Assembly (NCBI RefSeq): GCF_012849095.1
Contig: NZ_CP051680.1
Coordinates: 6,692,001-6,756,000 of the forward strand
From: Cohnella herbarum
Lineage (GTDB): Bacteria > Bacillota > Bacilli > Paenibacillales > Paenibacillaceae
Length of the DNA stretch: 64,000 nt
Direction: 5' to 3'
Shown here piece after piece: positions 36,161 to 44,889 of the stretch (within the stretch, counting starts at the first letter, position 1; each line of letters begins with the position of its first letter). The position numbers and the translations under genes were made by a program. The notes under the pieces were generated by a model. That model worked only from the letters and a program-made list of their open reading frames with translations, searched no databases and was not told the DNA's origin.

Positions 36161-36327
36161 TTCGATCCGGGGGGCTCGCAGGCATGCTTCATGCCTGCTG
36201 GGTTCGCCACCATTTGCGCCCCGGAGAGTTTTGGCGCCTTCCGCGAGGCGAGCAGCTATTCCTGATGGCTAGTATGGAACTGGAATGGGATGCGGAGAAA
36301 GCGACATCGGCGAAGAGAGGAGGATGA
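35756..36327 (+). CDS. Tail assembly chaperone, -1 frameshift fusion (gpGT-like)
   Basis: Join: zero frame to the AAC at 36155-36157, then -1 frame from CTA at 36157 to TGA at 36325-36327, giving 190 residues. The 56-residue extension includes HHLRPGEFWRLPRGEQLFLM and ASMELEWDAEKA, a coherent protein sequence with no good start site of its own. In phage lambda and relatives the longer product recruits tail tube protein to the tape measure. The extension ends 4 bases before the tape measure start. Confidence 0.85.
36151..36225 (+). promoter_or_regulatory. Programmed -1 frameshift signal
   Basis: Slippery A AAA AAC at 36151-36157, the classical bacterial heptamer, immediately before the zero-frame stop. 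Eight bases later TCCGGGG (36166-36172) can pair with CCCCGGA (36219-36225), enclosing a second perfect hairpin, GCAGGCATG/CATGCCTGC, at 36178-36198. Spacing and stems fit a stimulatory structure. Confidence 0.82.
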
Positions 36328-36331
36328 AGGG

Positions 36332-37834
36332 ATGGCGAGTAAAGAAGAGGTTGTTATTGGTGCAAGTGGTGGTGCATCGTCGGATATTAAGAAACTTAAT
36401 ACAGAATTAACCAGACAAATGAAAATGCTTCAGCGATTAGATAACTTGACTAATACTGTCCAACCAAAAGCAGGTTCTAAAGCTGCTTCATCAAGTTCGT
36501 ATTACGATAGCACATGGGTTCAAACCACCAATAAAGTTAACGAAATAATGGGCAAAGTTTTAGAAACCGTTGATGAAACAGGTAAATTAACGGACGTTAC
36601 TCATACCACTATGGAGTGGGGGTATAACCAAAGGACTGAAGCACTTAATCGAGTGAGACAATCTAGGCAAGCTTCTAGGTTACCTGGTCGAACGATAACT
36701 CAGAGGGATTCATCAGGGAAATGGTGGAATGATCCTGCAATGAAAAAAGTAGTTGATCTGAGCAGGAAGTCAGAAAAGGTTTTTAAGTGGGCTGGCTATG
36801 CTGGTGATGCAATAGAGCTGGCAACAACAAAACCGGGGAAAGAGCTGCATGGAGCAATAGGTGAAATGGCTGGTGAGTTTGTAGGATCTCTAGTAGGAGG
36901 CGCTGTAGGTACGTTAGTTCCGATACCTGGTGCTACGATTGTTGGAGCGTATTTAGGGTCAGAAGCTTTTGGGAGAGTAGGTAAACATATTGGGACAAAC
37001 TTTAATAACTATGTTGATTGGGTTAACGAGACCTCGGGCATGATTCGTGAAAATGTTAGCAATGAGTGGAGCTCATTTCAGGAGAAGTACAATGATTTTT
37101 CGGGTCAGGCGAGAGAAAAGTTCATTGAAATTAAAGGGAAAGTAACAGAAAACTTTGATTTCGCAGCTAACCAAACAAAGCAATACCTTGCGGATAATCT
37201 AGGAATTGATATTGATAAGGTATCATCACGGGCGAATGACAAGTTTAACGAAGTCAAAGAAATAGTTGGAGAAAATTTAGACTACGCTGCTGATCAAACA
37301 AAGCAATACCTCTCGGACAATATAGGCATTAATTTAGACGACATAGCTTCAAGGATGAACAATAAGGTCAACGAAGTAACGGAAAAGGTAGAAGAAAGCT
37401 TTAACGACGCTGTTGATCGAACTAAAGCATTTTTCGGGTTTGGCGGTAAAAAAGATAAACCCGAAAAAACGGATAAAGAACCTTATAAGTATTCTGAGGC
37501 AGAACTGAAAATATTGAATGGTCCGCCAAAGCCGTTAACCTTACAAGACGTAAAGGTTCAGGAATGGTTACACAAACAACAAAACTTTCCAATGTATTCT
37601 TCAACAATGTCTCCTTTCCCGGTTTTGTCGAATTCCTCTGAGTCAGCGAAGCAGCCAAGTTCTCCATCGCCTGCACCAGTTAATGTTAGTCTGCCGCCTG
37701 GGGCGATTCAGCTTTCATTACCAGGTAATGAACTGAACTATGAAGAGCTTTCTGCTGTTTTAGGAGAAAAATTGACAGCAGCTATTAAGCAATCCTTAAT
37801 GAACAGCAATGTTGCATTCAATGCGGGAAGGTAG
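36332..37834 (+). CDS. Short tail tape-measure protein with internal repeats
   Basis: ATG at 36332 (SD GAGAGGAGG) gives 501 residues; PBSX XkdO is over 1300. An N-terminal coiled coil leads to a glycine-zipper hydrophobic segment (GEFVGSLVGGAVGTLVPIPG, about residues 182-220), common in tape measures. Then come two full and one partial 41-residue repeats (nt 37121, 37244, 37367; core NQTKQYLADNLGI/DQTKQYLSDNIGI). The C-terminus (PPGAIQLSLPGNELNYEEL, ending QSLMNSN) is typical of Bacillus-type tape measures. Clearly AT-richer than the genes before it, suggesting separate origin. Length suggests a tail near 75 nm by the usual 1.5 angstrom per residue rule. Confidence 0.78.
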   Translation: MASKEEVVIGASGGASSDIKKLNTELTRQMKMLQRLDNLTNTVQPKAGSKAASSSSYYDSTWVQTTNKVNEIMGKVLETVDETGKLTDVTHTTMEWGYNQRTEALNRVRQSRQASRLPGRTITQRDSSGKWWNDPAMKKVVDLSRKSEKVFKWAGYAGDAIELATTKPGKELHGAIGEMAGEFVGSLVGGAVGTLVPIPGATIVGAYLGSEAFGRVGKHIGTNFNNYVDWVNETSGMIRENVSNEWSSFQEKYNDFSGQAREKFIEIKGKVTENFDFAANQTKQYLADNLGIDIDKVSSRANDKFNEVKEIVGENLDYAADQTKQYLSDNIGINLDDIASRMNNKVNEVTEKVEESFNDAVDRTKAFFGFGGKKDKPEKTDKEPYKYSEAELKILNGPPKPLTLQDVKVQEWLHKQQNFPMYSSTMSPFPVLSNSSESAKQPSSPSPAPVNVSLPPGAIQLSLPGNELNYEELSAVLGEKLTAAIKQSLMNSNVAFNAGR

Positions 37835-37844
37835 GTGACTTACT

Positions 37845-38471
37845 ATGGAGTTTATATTAAGGGACCCTATTGAAGGTAATTTTCAATTTCCGGTTAACCC
37901 CGAAGAAGTTCAAATCAAACGAGACAGGCAATTCGAAACGGTAACAATTCTATCGCTAGGTGAAATCGATCTTTTTCAAGGAGAAAGGATTAAGGAAATT
38001 ACCTTCTCTTCTTTTTTTCCGAAATATCACGATACTTATTGTAACTGTTCTCAAGATACTGGTGGACATCCCGATCCACAAGTTGCGATGAACCGGCTGA
38101 CATCTCTTCTTACCAAAAAGAGGCCAGTCAGGCTCTCGATTACAGGTACGATCATTAATGCGTTGGTCTATGTGACTTCTCACAACTCGACGTTTAAGGG
38201 CGGGGAACCCGGGGATATTTACTTCGACATCACATTCCGGACATGGAAAGGGTTTAAGGTCGGGACTTTAGGCGCGAAAGCGTCCACACGGCCCGACACT
38301 AAGCCGGTGCCTAAAGTCTACACGGTCATATCAGGAGATACGCTTACGGCTATTGCCAAACGGGAACTCGGAAACAGCTCCAAATGGCGTGATATTTACA
38401 ACGGTAATAAAAAGGTCATCGGACGCGATCCAGACCTCATTAAGCCCGGACAGAAGCTGGTGATGCCGTGA
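37845..38471 (+). CDS. xkdP: LysM baseplate/tail protein (XkdP family)
   Basis: 208 residues. N-terminal part FILRDPIEGNFQFPVNPEEVQI and VRLSITGTIINALVYVTS match XkdP/gp53-like proteins. The last 50 residues are a LysM domain (YTVISGDTLTAIAKRELGN, ending LIKPGQKLVMP) that binds peptidoglycan or packs at the tube end. The GTGA overlap couples it to the next gene. Confidence 0.92.
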   Translation: MEFILRDPIEGNFQFPVNPEEVQIKRDRQFETVTILSLGEIDLFQGERIKEITFSSFFPKYHDTYCNCSQDTGGHPDPQVAMNRLTSLLTKKRPVRLSITGTIINALVYVTSHNSTFKGGEPGDIYFDITFRTWKGFKVGTLGAKASTRPDTKPVPKVYTVISGDTLTAIAKRELGNSSKWRDIYNGNKKVIGRDPDLIKPGQKLVMP

Positions 38472-39432
38472 GCTACGAAGTTATTTACGCTAATAAATAT
38501 GATCTGAGTGAATTAATAGAGGATATTTCCCTGGAGGAATCGCTTGAAGAGATTGCTTATCGCGCGAGTATGAAACTGGTCGTTACACCGGACATGCCAA
38601 TGATTACTCCAGGTCAGTCCATCCGCGTTGCAGGAATTCCTTTCGGGGGAAACCGGAAGGAGAACTTGTTGCATCCGGGGTAGTTTGGGAATGTCAAAGC
38701 ACGAATACTGGTATTAAACGTCTTAGTATAACAGCTTATGAGAAAACGATCTATCTCGCGAAATCCGAGGATGAGCTGCTGATGCCTAAAGATCAAACGG
38801 CAAGTGAACGACTTCAAATCTATGCGAAACAGTGGGGTATCTCAGTTGGTAATGTAGTAAATACCAAAGAGAAGCTTGCTAGGAGCATTAAACGATCGCA
38901 AACGATTCTTTCTATGATCATGGAGGATTTGAAAGAGACCGTTAAAAAAGGCGGAGGAATGTTCAAGCCCCGAATGACGATTAGAGGATTGGAGTTGGTC
39001 AAAGTTGGTGGCAACGCAGCGGTTTGGGAGCTAGAGGCGATTCAAGAAGTAACTCAGAGCCGGACGCTTGAAGGTGCGGTTACACGAGTTAAAGTGATGG
39101 GCTCTCAAACAAGCGAATATTCAGAACCCAAGTCATTGGCGATCATGAGTAAGGATACGGAAAAGTTTGGCACTCTCCAGAAAATAATTTCCGATAGCAA
39201 TATCAAGACAATTGAACAAGCCGAAGCAGCCGGCAAAAAAATATTGTTGGGTTTGCAGGAAACGCTATCGGTTACTGCTCTCGACATTAATACAATTCGA
39301 GCTGGTGACAAGGTGCGTATGAATGGACAAGAGTTAATCGTAACGAGAGTCCGCCACCAATTGGGTAGTCCTGGGCGGATGGAATTGGAACTTGCAACAG
39401 AGGCAAAAGTCAGGAGGGATTTTCTTGGCTGA
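38468..39432 (+). pseudogene. xkdQ: Baseplate hub protein (XkdQ/gpD-like), frame broken near 38650
   Basis: Two frames make up one XkdQ-type protein of about 320 residues. Zero frame from GTG 38468 (SYEVIYANKYDLSELIEDIS...) runs to TAG 38681 with wrong sequence after GIPFGG. From 38653 the -1 frame continues correctly (PEGELVASGVVWEC, then ITAYEKTIYLAKSEDELL) through QTASERLQIYAKQWGI to 39432. One base seems missing after GGGGGAAA. The heptamer G GGA AAC lies exactly there and would restore the frame by -1 slippage, so the gene may be mutated, misread in sequencing, or expressed by frameshifting. A hub protein is essential for a working tail. Confidence 0.8.
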
Positions 39433-39844
39433 TCCTTACAAAAGTTTGGTGTCAACATTGGAAAAGCGATTTTCGGAGATTGCCGCGAAATCGCTATCCG
39501 GGATTCCTTCCGAATTAGGTACGATTACAGTATCGGGCTTGAAGCTTGATTCTTTCAAATATGAAATACCGGATTATCTTGTCGCTAATTGGGTGGCGCA
39601 GTTAGAATATCCGGCTTTCTCGCTAGTAGGCACGATGACTTCCCCAGTGGACGAAGACGGTGTGACCATCGGTGGAGCTACCCCTTCACAGAGAACGCGT
39701 TTTGATTTCCAGGAAACGAAGGTGGGCGAAGTGCGATTGAATTGGGCGGCTGGATTAAAATCAGGTGACCGAGTTCTTGCCGTTCCCGTAAACGGCGGTA
39801 AAGATGCGGTTGTCGTCTGTAAGGTGGTGAGTTCAGGTGGCTAA
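39425..39844 (+). CDS. xkdR: Baseplate protein (XkdR/DUF2577 family)
   Basis: TTG at 39425 stands behind CAGGAGGGA and overlaps the hub gene by 8 bp. 139 residues (ADPYKSLVSTLEKRFSEIA...). C-terminal strands KVGEVRLNWAAGLKSGDRVLAVPV with GGKDAVVVCKVV form the OB/SH3-like end typical of DUF2577. Confidence 0.88.
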   Translation: MADPYKSLVSTLEKRFSEIAAKSLSGIPSELGTITVSGLKLDSFKYEIPDYLVANWVAQLEYPAFSLVGTMTSPVDEDGVTIGGATPSQRTRFDFQETKVGEVRLNWAAGLKSGDRVLAVPVNGGKDAVVVCKVVSSGG

Positions 39845-40286
39845 TTTATTTCCGACGGAAGAGCCGATTGAAGAGGTTGTGGATACGGGGAGCGATGACG
39901 TATTTTTCGGTCGAAGCTGGCGTTTCGATTTCGAAGCGGGAGAGTTCGTAACGACCCCTAGCGGGAAAATTGCAGGTAGCGAGGGCAAGGAAGCATGGCT
40001 CGAATGGTGTAAAAAAGCGCTGATGACCGAACGCTACCGTCATCTCGTATATTCGAGAAACTACGGCCAGGAATTCAATGAGCTCATTCGTTCCGGCTTA
40101 TCGCGTTCCGCGATTGAGATGGAAATCGAAAGGATTACGATCGAGACGCTAATGAGCGATCCTAGGACCGCTAGCGTGGATGGATTCACATATGAGTGGT
40201 CGGAAGACGGCTGCTATTTTAATTGTAACGTGTCGAACGTTCATGAGGAATCGGCAGAAATTCAAGGAAGGGCGGTGAATGTTTAA
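39837..40286 (+). CDS. xkdS: Baseplate wedge protein (XkdS/DUF2634, gpW/gp25-like)
   Basis: GTG start overlapping xkdR by 8 bp; 149 residues. WRFDFEAGEFVTTPSGKIA and a middle KKALMTERYRHLVYSRNYGQEF are hallmarks of DUF2634, the lysozyme-less gp25-like protein that starts sheath assembly at the baseplate. One-base overlap with xkdT. Confidence 0.92.
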   Translation: MANLFPTEEPIEEVVDTGSDDVFFGRSWRFDFEAGEFVTTPSGKIAGSEGKEAWLEWCKKALMTERYRHLVYSRNYGQEFNELIRSGLSRSAIEMEIERITIETLMSDPRTASVDGFTYEWSEDGCYFNCNVSNVHEESAEIQGRAVNV

Positions 40287-41398
40287 TGGCGGTATTACCG
40301 GATTTTTTACAAGATCAGACGGAAGAAGCGATTTTGGCGAGAATGCTAGAGCGCTTGCCGACAGACCTCGATAAATCGGAAGGGTCGTACATTTGGGACT
40401 CTCTTTCTCCGGCAGCCTATCAGTTGTATAGAGCGTCAGAATGGGCGCGGGAAGTGTTGAGCCGGGGCTTTGCAATGACGACGTTCGGTCCCTACTTGAA
40501 AATGCGCTGCGAAGAGCAAGGCGTAATTCCACGACCGGCTGTTGCTTCGTCGGGAACAGTCAAGTTGACAGGGGTTGTCGGTACGGTCATTCCGCTTGGC
40601 ACGCAAGTAGCGACGCCGGCCGACGATGTTACGTCATCTTCGTCTATTGATTACGAGACGATGGAAGCTGCCGTATTGGATGGGCAAGGCGTGGCTGTTA
40701 TTCCGATTAAAGCAATAGAAGCCGGAGTTGTAGGAAATGTTCCCGTCGGGGCGATTAGTCTTTTGGCACAGCCAATCGTCGGAGTTACTGGGGTGACGAA
40801 CACAGCAGCGACGACTGGTGGGGCAGACGAAGAATCGGATGAGTCTTTGCTCGCTCGGTATCTTCTGAAGGTTAGGCAACCGGGAACGAGCGGTAACAAG
40901 GCGGATTACCAGCAATGGGCGCTCGAAACGCCGGGAGTGAGCCGGGTTCAGGTTCAACCGTTATGGAACGGTCCAAGTACGGTAAGGCTGTTCGTGCTTG
41001 ACGAGAGTAAAAGGGCTCCTAATCCAACAATCGTGCAAGCCGTGCAAAATTATATTTCTCCATCTGCCGGTCTGGGTGAAGGCAAGTCCCCGATCGGTTC
41101 GACCGTAACGGTACAGGCGGCTGTCGAAGTGCCGCTTAACATACAAGCTAAGCTTACCCTTGCTAACGGTTCAACGTTAGAACAGGCGAAGAGCGACTTC
41201 GTAGCTGGCCTTACCGAGTATCTCGAACAGCTTGCTTTCGTCGATCCTCTCGTTCGGTACAACCGGATCGGGGCGATCCTGCTAGATATTCCTCGTATCG
41301 TCGATTTCGAAGGGTTCCTACTTAATGGCGGGATCGACAATGTCGATTTGACGCTAGGTCAAGTGGCGGTCATCGGGACGGTGAGCTTCATTGTTTAA
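40286..41398 (+). CDS. xkdT: Baseplate J-like protein (XkdT family)
   Basis: 370 residues, near normal. Begins LPDFLQDQTEEAILARMLER; central ESDESLLARYLLKVRQPGTSGNKADY and QVQPLWNGPSTVRLFVLDE are conserved baseplate J (gpJ/gp6-like) motifs. Builds the baseplate wedge that transmits the contraction signal from fibres to sheath. Confidence 0.95.
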   Translation: MAVLPDFLQDQTEEAILARMLERLPTDLDKSEGSYIWDSLSPAAYQLYRASEWAREVLSRGFAMTTFGPYLKMRCEEQGVIPRPAVASSGTVKLTGVVGTVIPLGTQVATPADDVTSSSSIDYETMEAAVLDGQGVAVIPIKAIEAGVVGNVPVGAISLLAQPIVGVTGVTNTAATTGGADEESDESLLARYLLKVRQPGTSGNKADYQQWALETPGVSRVQVQPLWNGPSTVRLFVLDESKRAPNPTIVQAVQNYISPSAGLGEGKSPIGSTVTVQAAVEVPLNIQAKLTLANGSTLEQAKSDFVAGLTEYLEQLAFVDPLVRYNRIGAILLDIPRIVDFEGFLLNGGIDNVDLTLGQVAVIGTVSFIV

Positions 41399-41960
41399 TT
41401 TTACGATGACTAACGAACGAGGGAAGGAATTGCTGTCCTATCTCCCCGATTACTATGCGACTTCACGGGTTATGAGCGCCAACATGGATGCCCAAGGCTC
41501 CGAGTTAGATCAATTATGGCAAGCATTGGACGGCACGCTTGAGCAATATTTTGTGTCGACGGCGACATGGGGACTTGATTTCTGGGAAAAAGAGCTCGGT
41601 ATCTCGGTAGACACGACGAAGCCAATCGCTCAACGTCGCAGCGTCATCCTATCGAAACTACGCGGCATAGGTACCGTCACGGTTAGCTTAATCAAATCCG
41701 TCGCGGAAGCTTATGACGGAGGTACAGTGAATGTCACTATGCAGCCAGAGGCCTATACTTTTACCGTAAAGTTCGTAGATACGCGAGGCATTCCGCCTAA
41801 CCTAGACGACCTCAAAGCTGTAATCGAAGAAATCAAGCCGGCGCATCTCGCCGTCGAATATGCCTTCACATATACCCAATGGGAAGAGTTGAAGCTTACG
41901 ACGTGGGGCAATCTCAAAAACTTCACGTGGGGTGAAGTGATGACAAGGAGTTGGAGCTAA
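41391..41960 (+). CDS. xkdU: Baseplate/tail protein (XkdU/DUF2313 family)
   Basis: TTG start with GGTGAG 5 bases upstream, overlapping xkdT; ATG 41406 is an alternative. 189 residues. ELLSYLPDYYATSRVMSANM and WGLDFWEKELGISV are typical, with PEAYTFTVKF and IEEIKPAHLAVEYAFTY near the end. Joins fibres to the wedge. Its last codons (KNFTWGEVMTRSWS) have a decayed duplicate 3 kb downstream before the second fibre gene. Stop and fibre start overlap as TAATG. Confidence 0.92.
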   Translation: MFNFTMTNERGKELLSYLPDYYATSRVMSANMDAQGSELDQLWQALDGTLEQYFVSTATWGLDFWEKELGISVDTTKPIAQRRSVILSKLRGIGTVTVSLIKSVAEAYDGGTVNVTMQPEAYTFTVKFVDTRGIPPNLDDLKAVIEEIKPAHLAVEYAFTYTQWEELKLTTWGNLKNFTWGEVMTRSWS

Positions 41961-42066
41961 TGGCTGAGACAACGCCGAATATTGGATTGAAAAAGCCTTT
42001 GGAGAACGAAAGTGCGGATATTAACATCATTAACGGGAATATGGATAAGATCGATCAAGTCCTTGG
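41911..42066 (+). repeat. Direct repeat, left copy (xkdU end and fibre start)
   Basis: 156 bp covering the last 16 codons of xkdU and the first codons of fibre 1 align without gaps to 44890-45045 (offset 2979 bp) at high identity. Recombination between the copies would delete fibre cassette 1 and fuse intact xkdU to fibre 2. Confidence 0.8.
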
Positions 42067-42901
42067 CTCGATGCCATCAGTCTTGACGGCAGCCAAGAAT
42101 GTAGCTGGGGCGATTGACGAATTGCATGCTGATCTCGAAGCTTTAGGAACAAGTTCGACAGGCCCGACACCGATTACTCTCGTGAAACGAGACACCCAAG
42201 GACGAGCTAAAATTGCTAATCCATCAGCGTCTGATGACATTACGAACAAAGGCTCTGTTGAGTCGGCAATCGCGACAGCAATCACAAATTTAGTTGACGG
42301 ATCGCCAGTTGCATTAGACACGCTGAAAAAACTGGCAACTGCACTCGGGAACGACCCGAATTTCGCGACTACAATTACGAATTTAATTGCATCTAAGCTC
42401 AATTCTTCTGCATATACGGCCGCTGATGTATTAGCCAAAGTCAAAACGGTTGATGGTACAGGAAGCGGCCTGGATGCTGATTTGTTGGATGGTGTACAAG
42501 CGGCAGCTTTTGCGTTGTTGGGATATCCAAACACATTTACGAAAGCACAAAATTTTACCACGCCCACGGGTGAAGGGACTAAGGTTGCGGATGCCATAAC
42601 GTATACAAAAATGCAAGCTATGGCAACTTCTTACGATGGAGAATTTGCTGGTTACGCTTTTCATCGCGCAGGCTCTACTGCGGGCGCTTTATTTATCGAT
42701 CTAGTTAGCAAACTACGCTATATCGATAACGGTGGCACATCGGCAAACGTGCTGCTCAATTATGCTACTGGGTTAATTGAAGCGGTGACTGCTCAGAACA
42801 ATACATCATACACAACCAAACAAATCCGTAATATTACCTTGTCCACGGCTGCGCCAAGTGGCGGCGGAAATGGTGACGTTTGGATTGTCTATACACCGTA
42901 A
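41960..42901 (+). CDS. Tail fibre protein 1
   Basis: ATG at 41960 behind AAGGAG; 313 residues. The N-terminal 60 residues (TPNIGLKKPLENESADINI, MDKIDQVLG) are the baseplate-attachment module, shared with the second fibre. The middle has helical and collagen-like fibre repeats, including DGTGSGLDADLLDGVQAAAF, a widespread fibre motif. The C-terminal tip is variable (ending GGGNGDVWIVYTP) and should bind the target surface. Much shorter than fibre 2. Confidence 0.88.
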   Translation: MAETTPNIGLKKPLENESADINIINGNMDKIDQVLGSMPSVLTAAKNVAGAIDELHADLEALGTSSTGPTPITLVKRDTQGRAKIANPSASDDITNKGSVESAIATAITNLVDGSPVALDTLKKLATALGNDPNFATTITNLIASKLNSSAYTAADVLAKVKTVDGTGSGLDADLLDGVQAAAFALLGYPNTFTKAQNFTTPTGEGTKVADAITYTKMQAMATSYDGEFAGYAFHRAGSTAGALFIDLVSKLRYIDNGGTSANVLLNYATGLIEAVTAQNNTSYTTKQIRNITLSTAAPSGGGNGDVWIVYTP

Positions 42902-42916
42902 AGGGGAGTCTGTCGT

Positions 42917-43507
42917 ATGACGATGCATGTTAATATCGGCGGCGCTTGGAAGCAAGCGAAAGAGGTGTGGGTGAACATCGGCGGGGTTTGGAAAAAAACG
43001 AAAGAGGTTCATACCAATATAGGGGGCGCCTGGAAAAAAGGATATTCCGGTGCGGTTATATTGCAACAAGGTGCAAAGTTAAATGACTTTGATAGCATTA
43101 TACAAAAAAATAGTGATCATGTGCTTGTTCGTGTGGGGGTATACAACAGCGGAGTCCCCGCATACAACACGCTGGAAACGAGCGAAGCAATCGATAGTGC
43201 CGGTTATAATCAAATTGTTGTTGATATGGCCCACATTGCAACTAATTCAGTGTGGCACTCTTCTCGTATTAATTGGGGGCCTTTTTCCACAAGTGCAACA
43301 TACACACCAAGCACAGTTGAATCTAGGATAACAGCTACCCTAACAATGGCCAACCCAGGTGTCTACAAGATAGAAATTCAGCCAAATATTCATTCGGATA
43401 ATGGACAACAGCTTCATTCCGTAACCATTAAAGTTTACAGCATCAAACTTCGTAATACCGTAAATTCTGCGGAAAAGTTTGTTTGGGATATCAATCAACA
43501 GCCATAA
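42917..43507 (+). CDS. Fibre-associated protein with NIGGxWK repeats
   Basis: 196 residues. The N-terminus has three 14-residue repeats (HVNIGGAWKQAKEV, WVNIGGVWKKTKEV, HTNIGGAWKKGYS). Such motifs are seen at the start of tail-tip and fibre proteins and may mediate trimer packing. The remainder is beta-rich with no clear family (VLVRVGVYNSGVPAY, WHSSRINWGPFS). Sixteen bases after fibre 1, likely a second receptor-binding or tip protein. Confidence 0.7.
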   Translation: MTMHVNIGGAWKQAKEVWVNIGGVWKKTKEVHTNIGGAWKKGYSGAVILQQGAKLNDFDSIIQKNSDHVLVRVGVYNSGVPAYNTLETSEAIDSAGYNQIVVDMAHIATNSVWHSSRINWGPFSTSATYTPSTVESRITATLTMANPGVYKIEIQPNIHSDNGQQLHSVTIKVYSIKLRNTVNSAEKFVWDINQQP

Positions 43508-43520
43508 GGAGGAAGAGGAC

Positions 43521-44162
43521 GTGCAAATCTATTTTCTTGGAATAACGGAGATAGGAAAGGATAAACGTGCCGATTTCCTTATCGTTACTTCGATAGGTAA
43601 CGATTTTCAAATTTCCGGAATGATATACGGGGTTGCAGCAAATGGAACTGCAGGTGAAATCCGGGACGCTGTTTGGTTTGAAATCCGGAAACATGCAATA
43701 TCAGAAGCTAACCGGATCGACGCCGAGAACCCGGAGCTGAGTGCGGAGCCGATAATACCAGTGGGTGAACAATACAACGAGCCAGTTTCGACACCATCGA
43801 AGGTAATCATTCAGGGGCCGGAGTTGCTCCGCGTTTACGACGTCCAGCAAATTGTTAAATATTCCGCTCATGTCATAGACCAATATGGTGAACAAATCTA
43901 TGCGGCTGTTACTTGGTCAGTATCCGGGGCCACAATAGACTCGAATGGCTTCATGTTGATTTATCCGACTGCTACAGGAGAAACTCAGACGGTAACTATT
44001 CAAGCTATGGCAGACGGAATTGTTGATTCGATGTCGGTCGTTGTGTACCAGTTTGGTGTATCTGAGCCCAAAACACAGGATCAGGAGCTCATTGAGCTCA
44101 AAACTAAACAAGCCCTCATGCAAGCCGCTCTTGATGAATTAATCCTAGGAGGTGGGGGTTAA
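43521..44162 (+). CDS. Tail protein with bacterial Ig-like domain (XkdW-like end)
   Basis: GTG at 43521 follows AAGGAGGAAGAGG. 213 residues. The N-terminal 85 residues are a compact unknown domain (QIYFLGITEIGKDKRADFLI). A BIG2-like Ig domain follows at about 95-180 (YSAHVIDQYGEQIYAAVTWS, ATGETQTVTIQAMAD). The end, LKTKQALMQAALDELILGG, is the typical closing segment of XkdW-like proteins. Belongs to fibre cassette 1. Confidence 0.75.
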   Translation: MQIYFLGITEIGKDKRADFLIVTSIGNDFQISGMIYGVAANGTAGEIRDAVWFEIRKHAISEANRIDAENPELSAEPIIPVGEQYNEPVSTPSKVIIQGPELLRVYDVQQIVKYSAHVIDQYGEQIYAAVTWSVSGATIDSNGFMLIYPTATGETQTVTIQAMADGIVDSMSVVVYQFGVSEPKTQDQELIELKTKQALMQAALDELILGGGG

Positions 44163-44323
44163 TGGCTGCGTATATGGGACAGCGCATAGTTGACGGGGTT
44201 TACACATACGAGTTTGTTATCGGGAAGCGACCTGACCTACAGGTTGAAATAGATGCGTATTTAGTATCTAAGGACAAAGAGGATTTAATTGGGAGCTCCG
44301 CAAAAGAGGGTTTTCAATTATGA
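44162..44323 (+). CDS. Small XkdX-like protein of fibre cassette 1
   Basis: 53 residues; its ATG overlaps the previous stop (TAATGG) with AGGAGGTGGGGG as SD. Sequence begins MAAYMGQRIVDGVYTYEFVI and continues RPDLQVEIDAYLVSK. Short proteins like this end fibre cassettes in PBSX-like modules. Good SD and overlap favour a real gene. Confidence 0.7.
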   Translation: MAAYMGQRIVDGVYTYEFVIGKRPDLQVEIDAYLVSKDKEDLIGSSAKEGFQL

Positions 44324-44328
44324 GTGGA

Positions 44329-44438
44329 GTCGGATTAATGGGATAAGAAATATTATAGCCTGCTGCACTTGTCGCAGCATTGTCAGAGTCATTAGATAAT
44401 TCGGATTAATAGAGAAACAGACACACGTAGTCGCCTTA
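44329..44438 (+). repeat. Diverged direct repeat, left copy
   Basis: Matches 44630-44729 with small gaps; shared blocks include GCTGCACTTGTCG, ATTCGGATTAA and AGTAGTCGCCT-like ends. Marks duplication followed by decay. Confidence 0.65.
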
Positions 44439-44629
44439 ATAGTAACAGCTATTTTTTAACTTACCTCGGTGGGATCAAGGCCGTCATAGGAACCAAGTGC
44501 ATATTAGAAAAGGAAAACAACATAGGTAACTTGGGAAGACTACGGTTCAGGCCGATCGAACACAGCAATACAAGGAAATAAAGGGATTTGAGTACTAAAG
44601 GGTACGCATAAATTGACTTCTATGCATGA

Positions 44630-44729
44630 AGGGGTCGGGTCGATGGAAGATGAAATATTACAGCTCGCTGCACTTGTCGGGTTCATTAGAAGATTCGGAT
44701 TAAGAGAGAAATGGACAAGTAGTCGCCTA
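44630..44729 (+). repeat. Diverged direct repeat, right copy
   Basis: Right partner of 44329-44438, better preserved and partly open (LQLAALVG... frame). Confidence 0.65.
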
Positions 44730-44889
44730 ATTGGAAGTCAATGTCTCAACATCACAACGTCATTCTATCGAATCTTTACGACACAGGTATCGTCAAAGTG
44801 GTCAATGAAGAAACCAAGGCGTATATCATCGTCGAAAACGCCTACTCACTTTATACCTGAAGGGTAGAAGTGTAGCGTACGACTAGGGC

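Noticed and set aside
38782..39432. Separate gene starting at ATG 38782
   Set aside because: The frame continues upstream with XkdQ-like sequence and joins the 38468 frame, so it is the second part of one broken gene.
42055..42597. 180-codon minus-strand frame opposite fibre 1
   Set aside because: No SD, low-complexity Val/Ser/Ala composition mirroring the fibre repeats; shadow.
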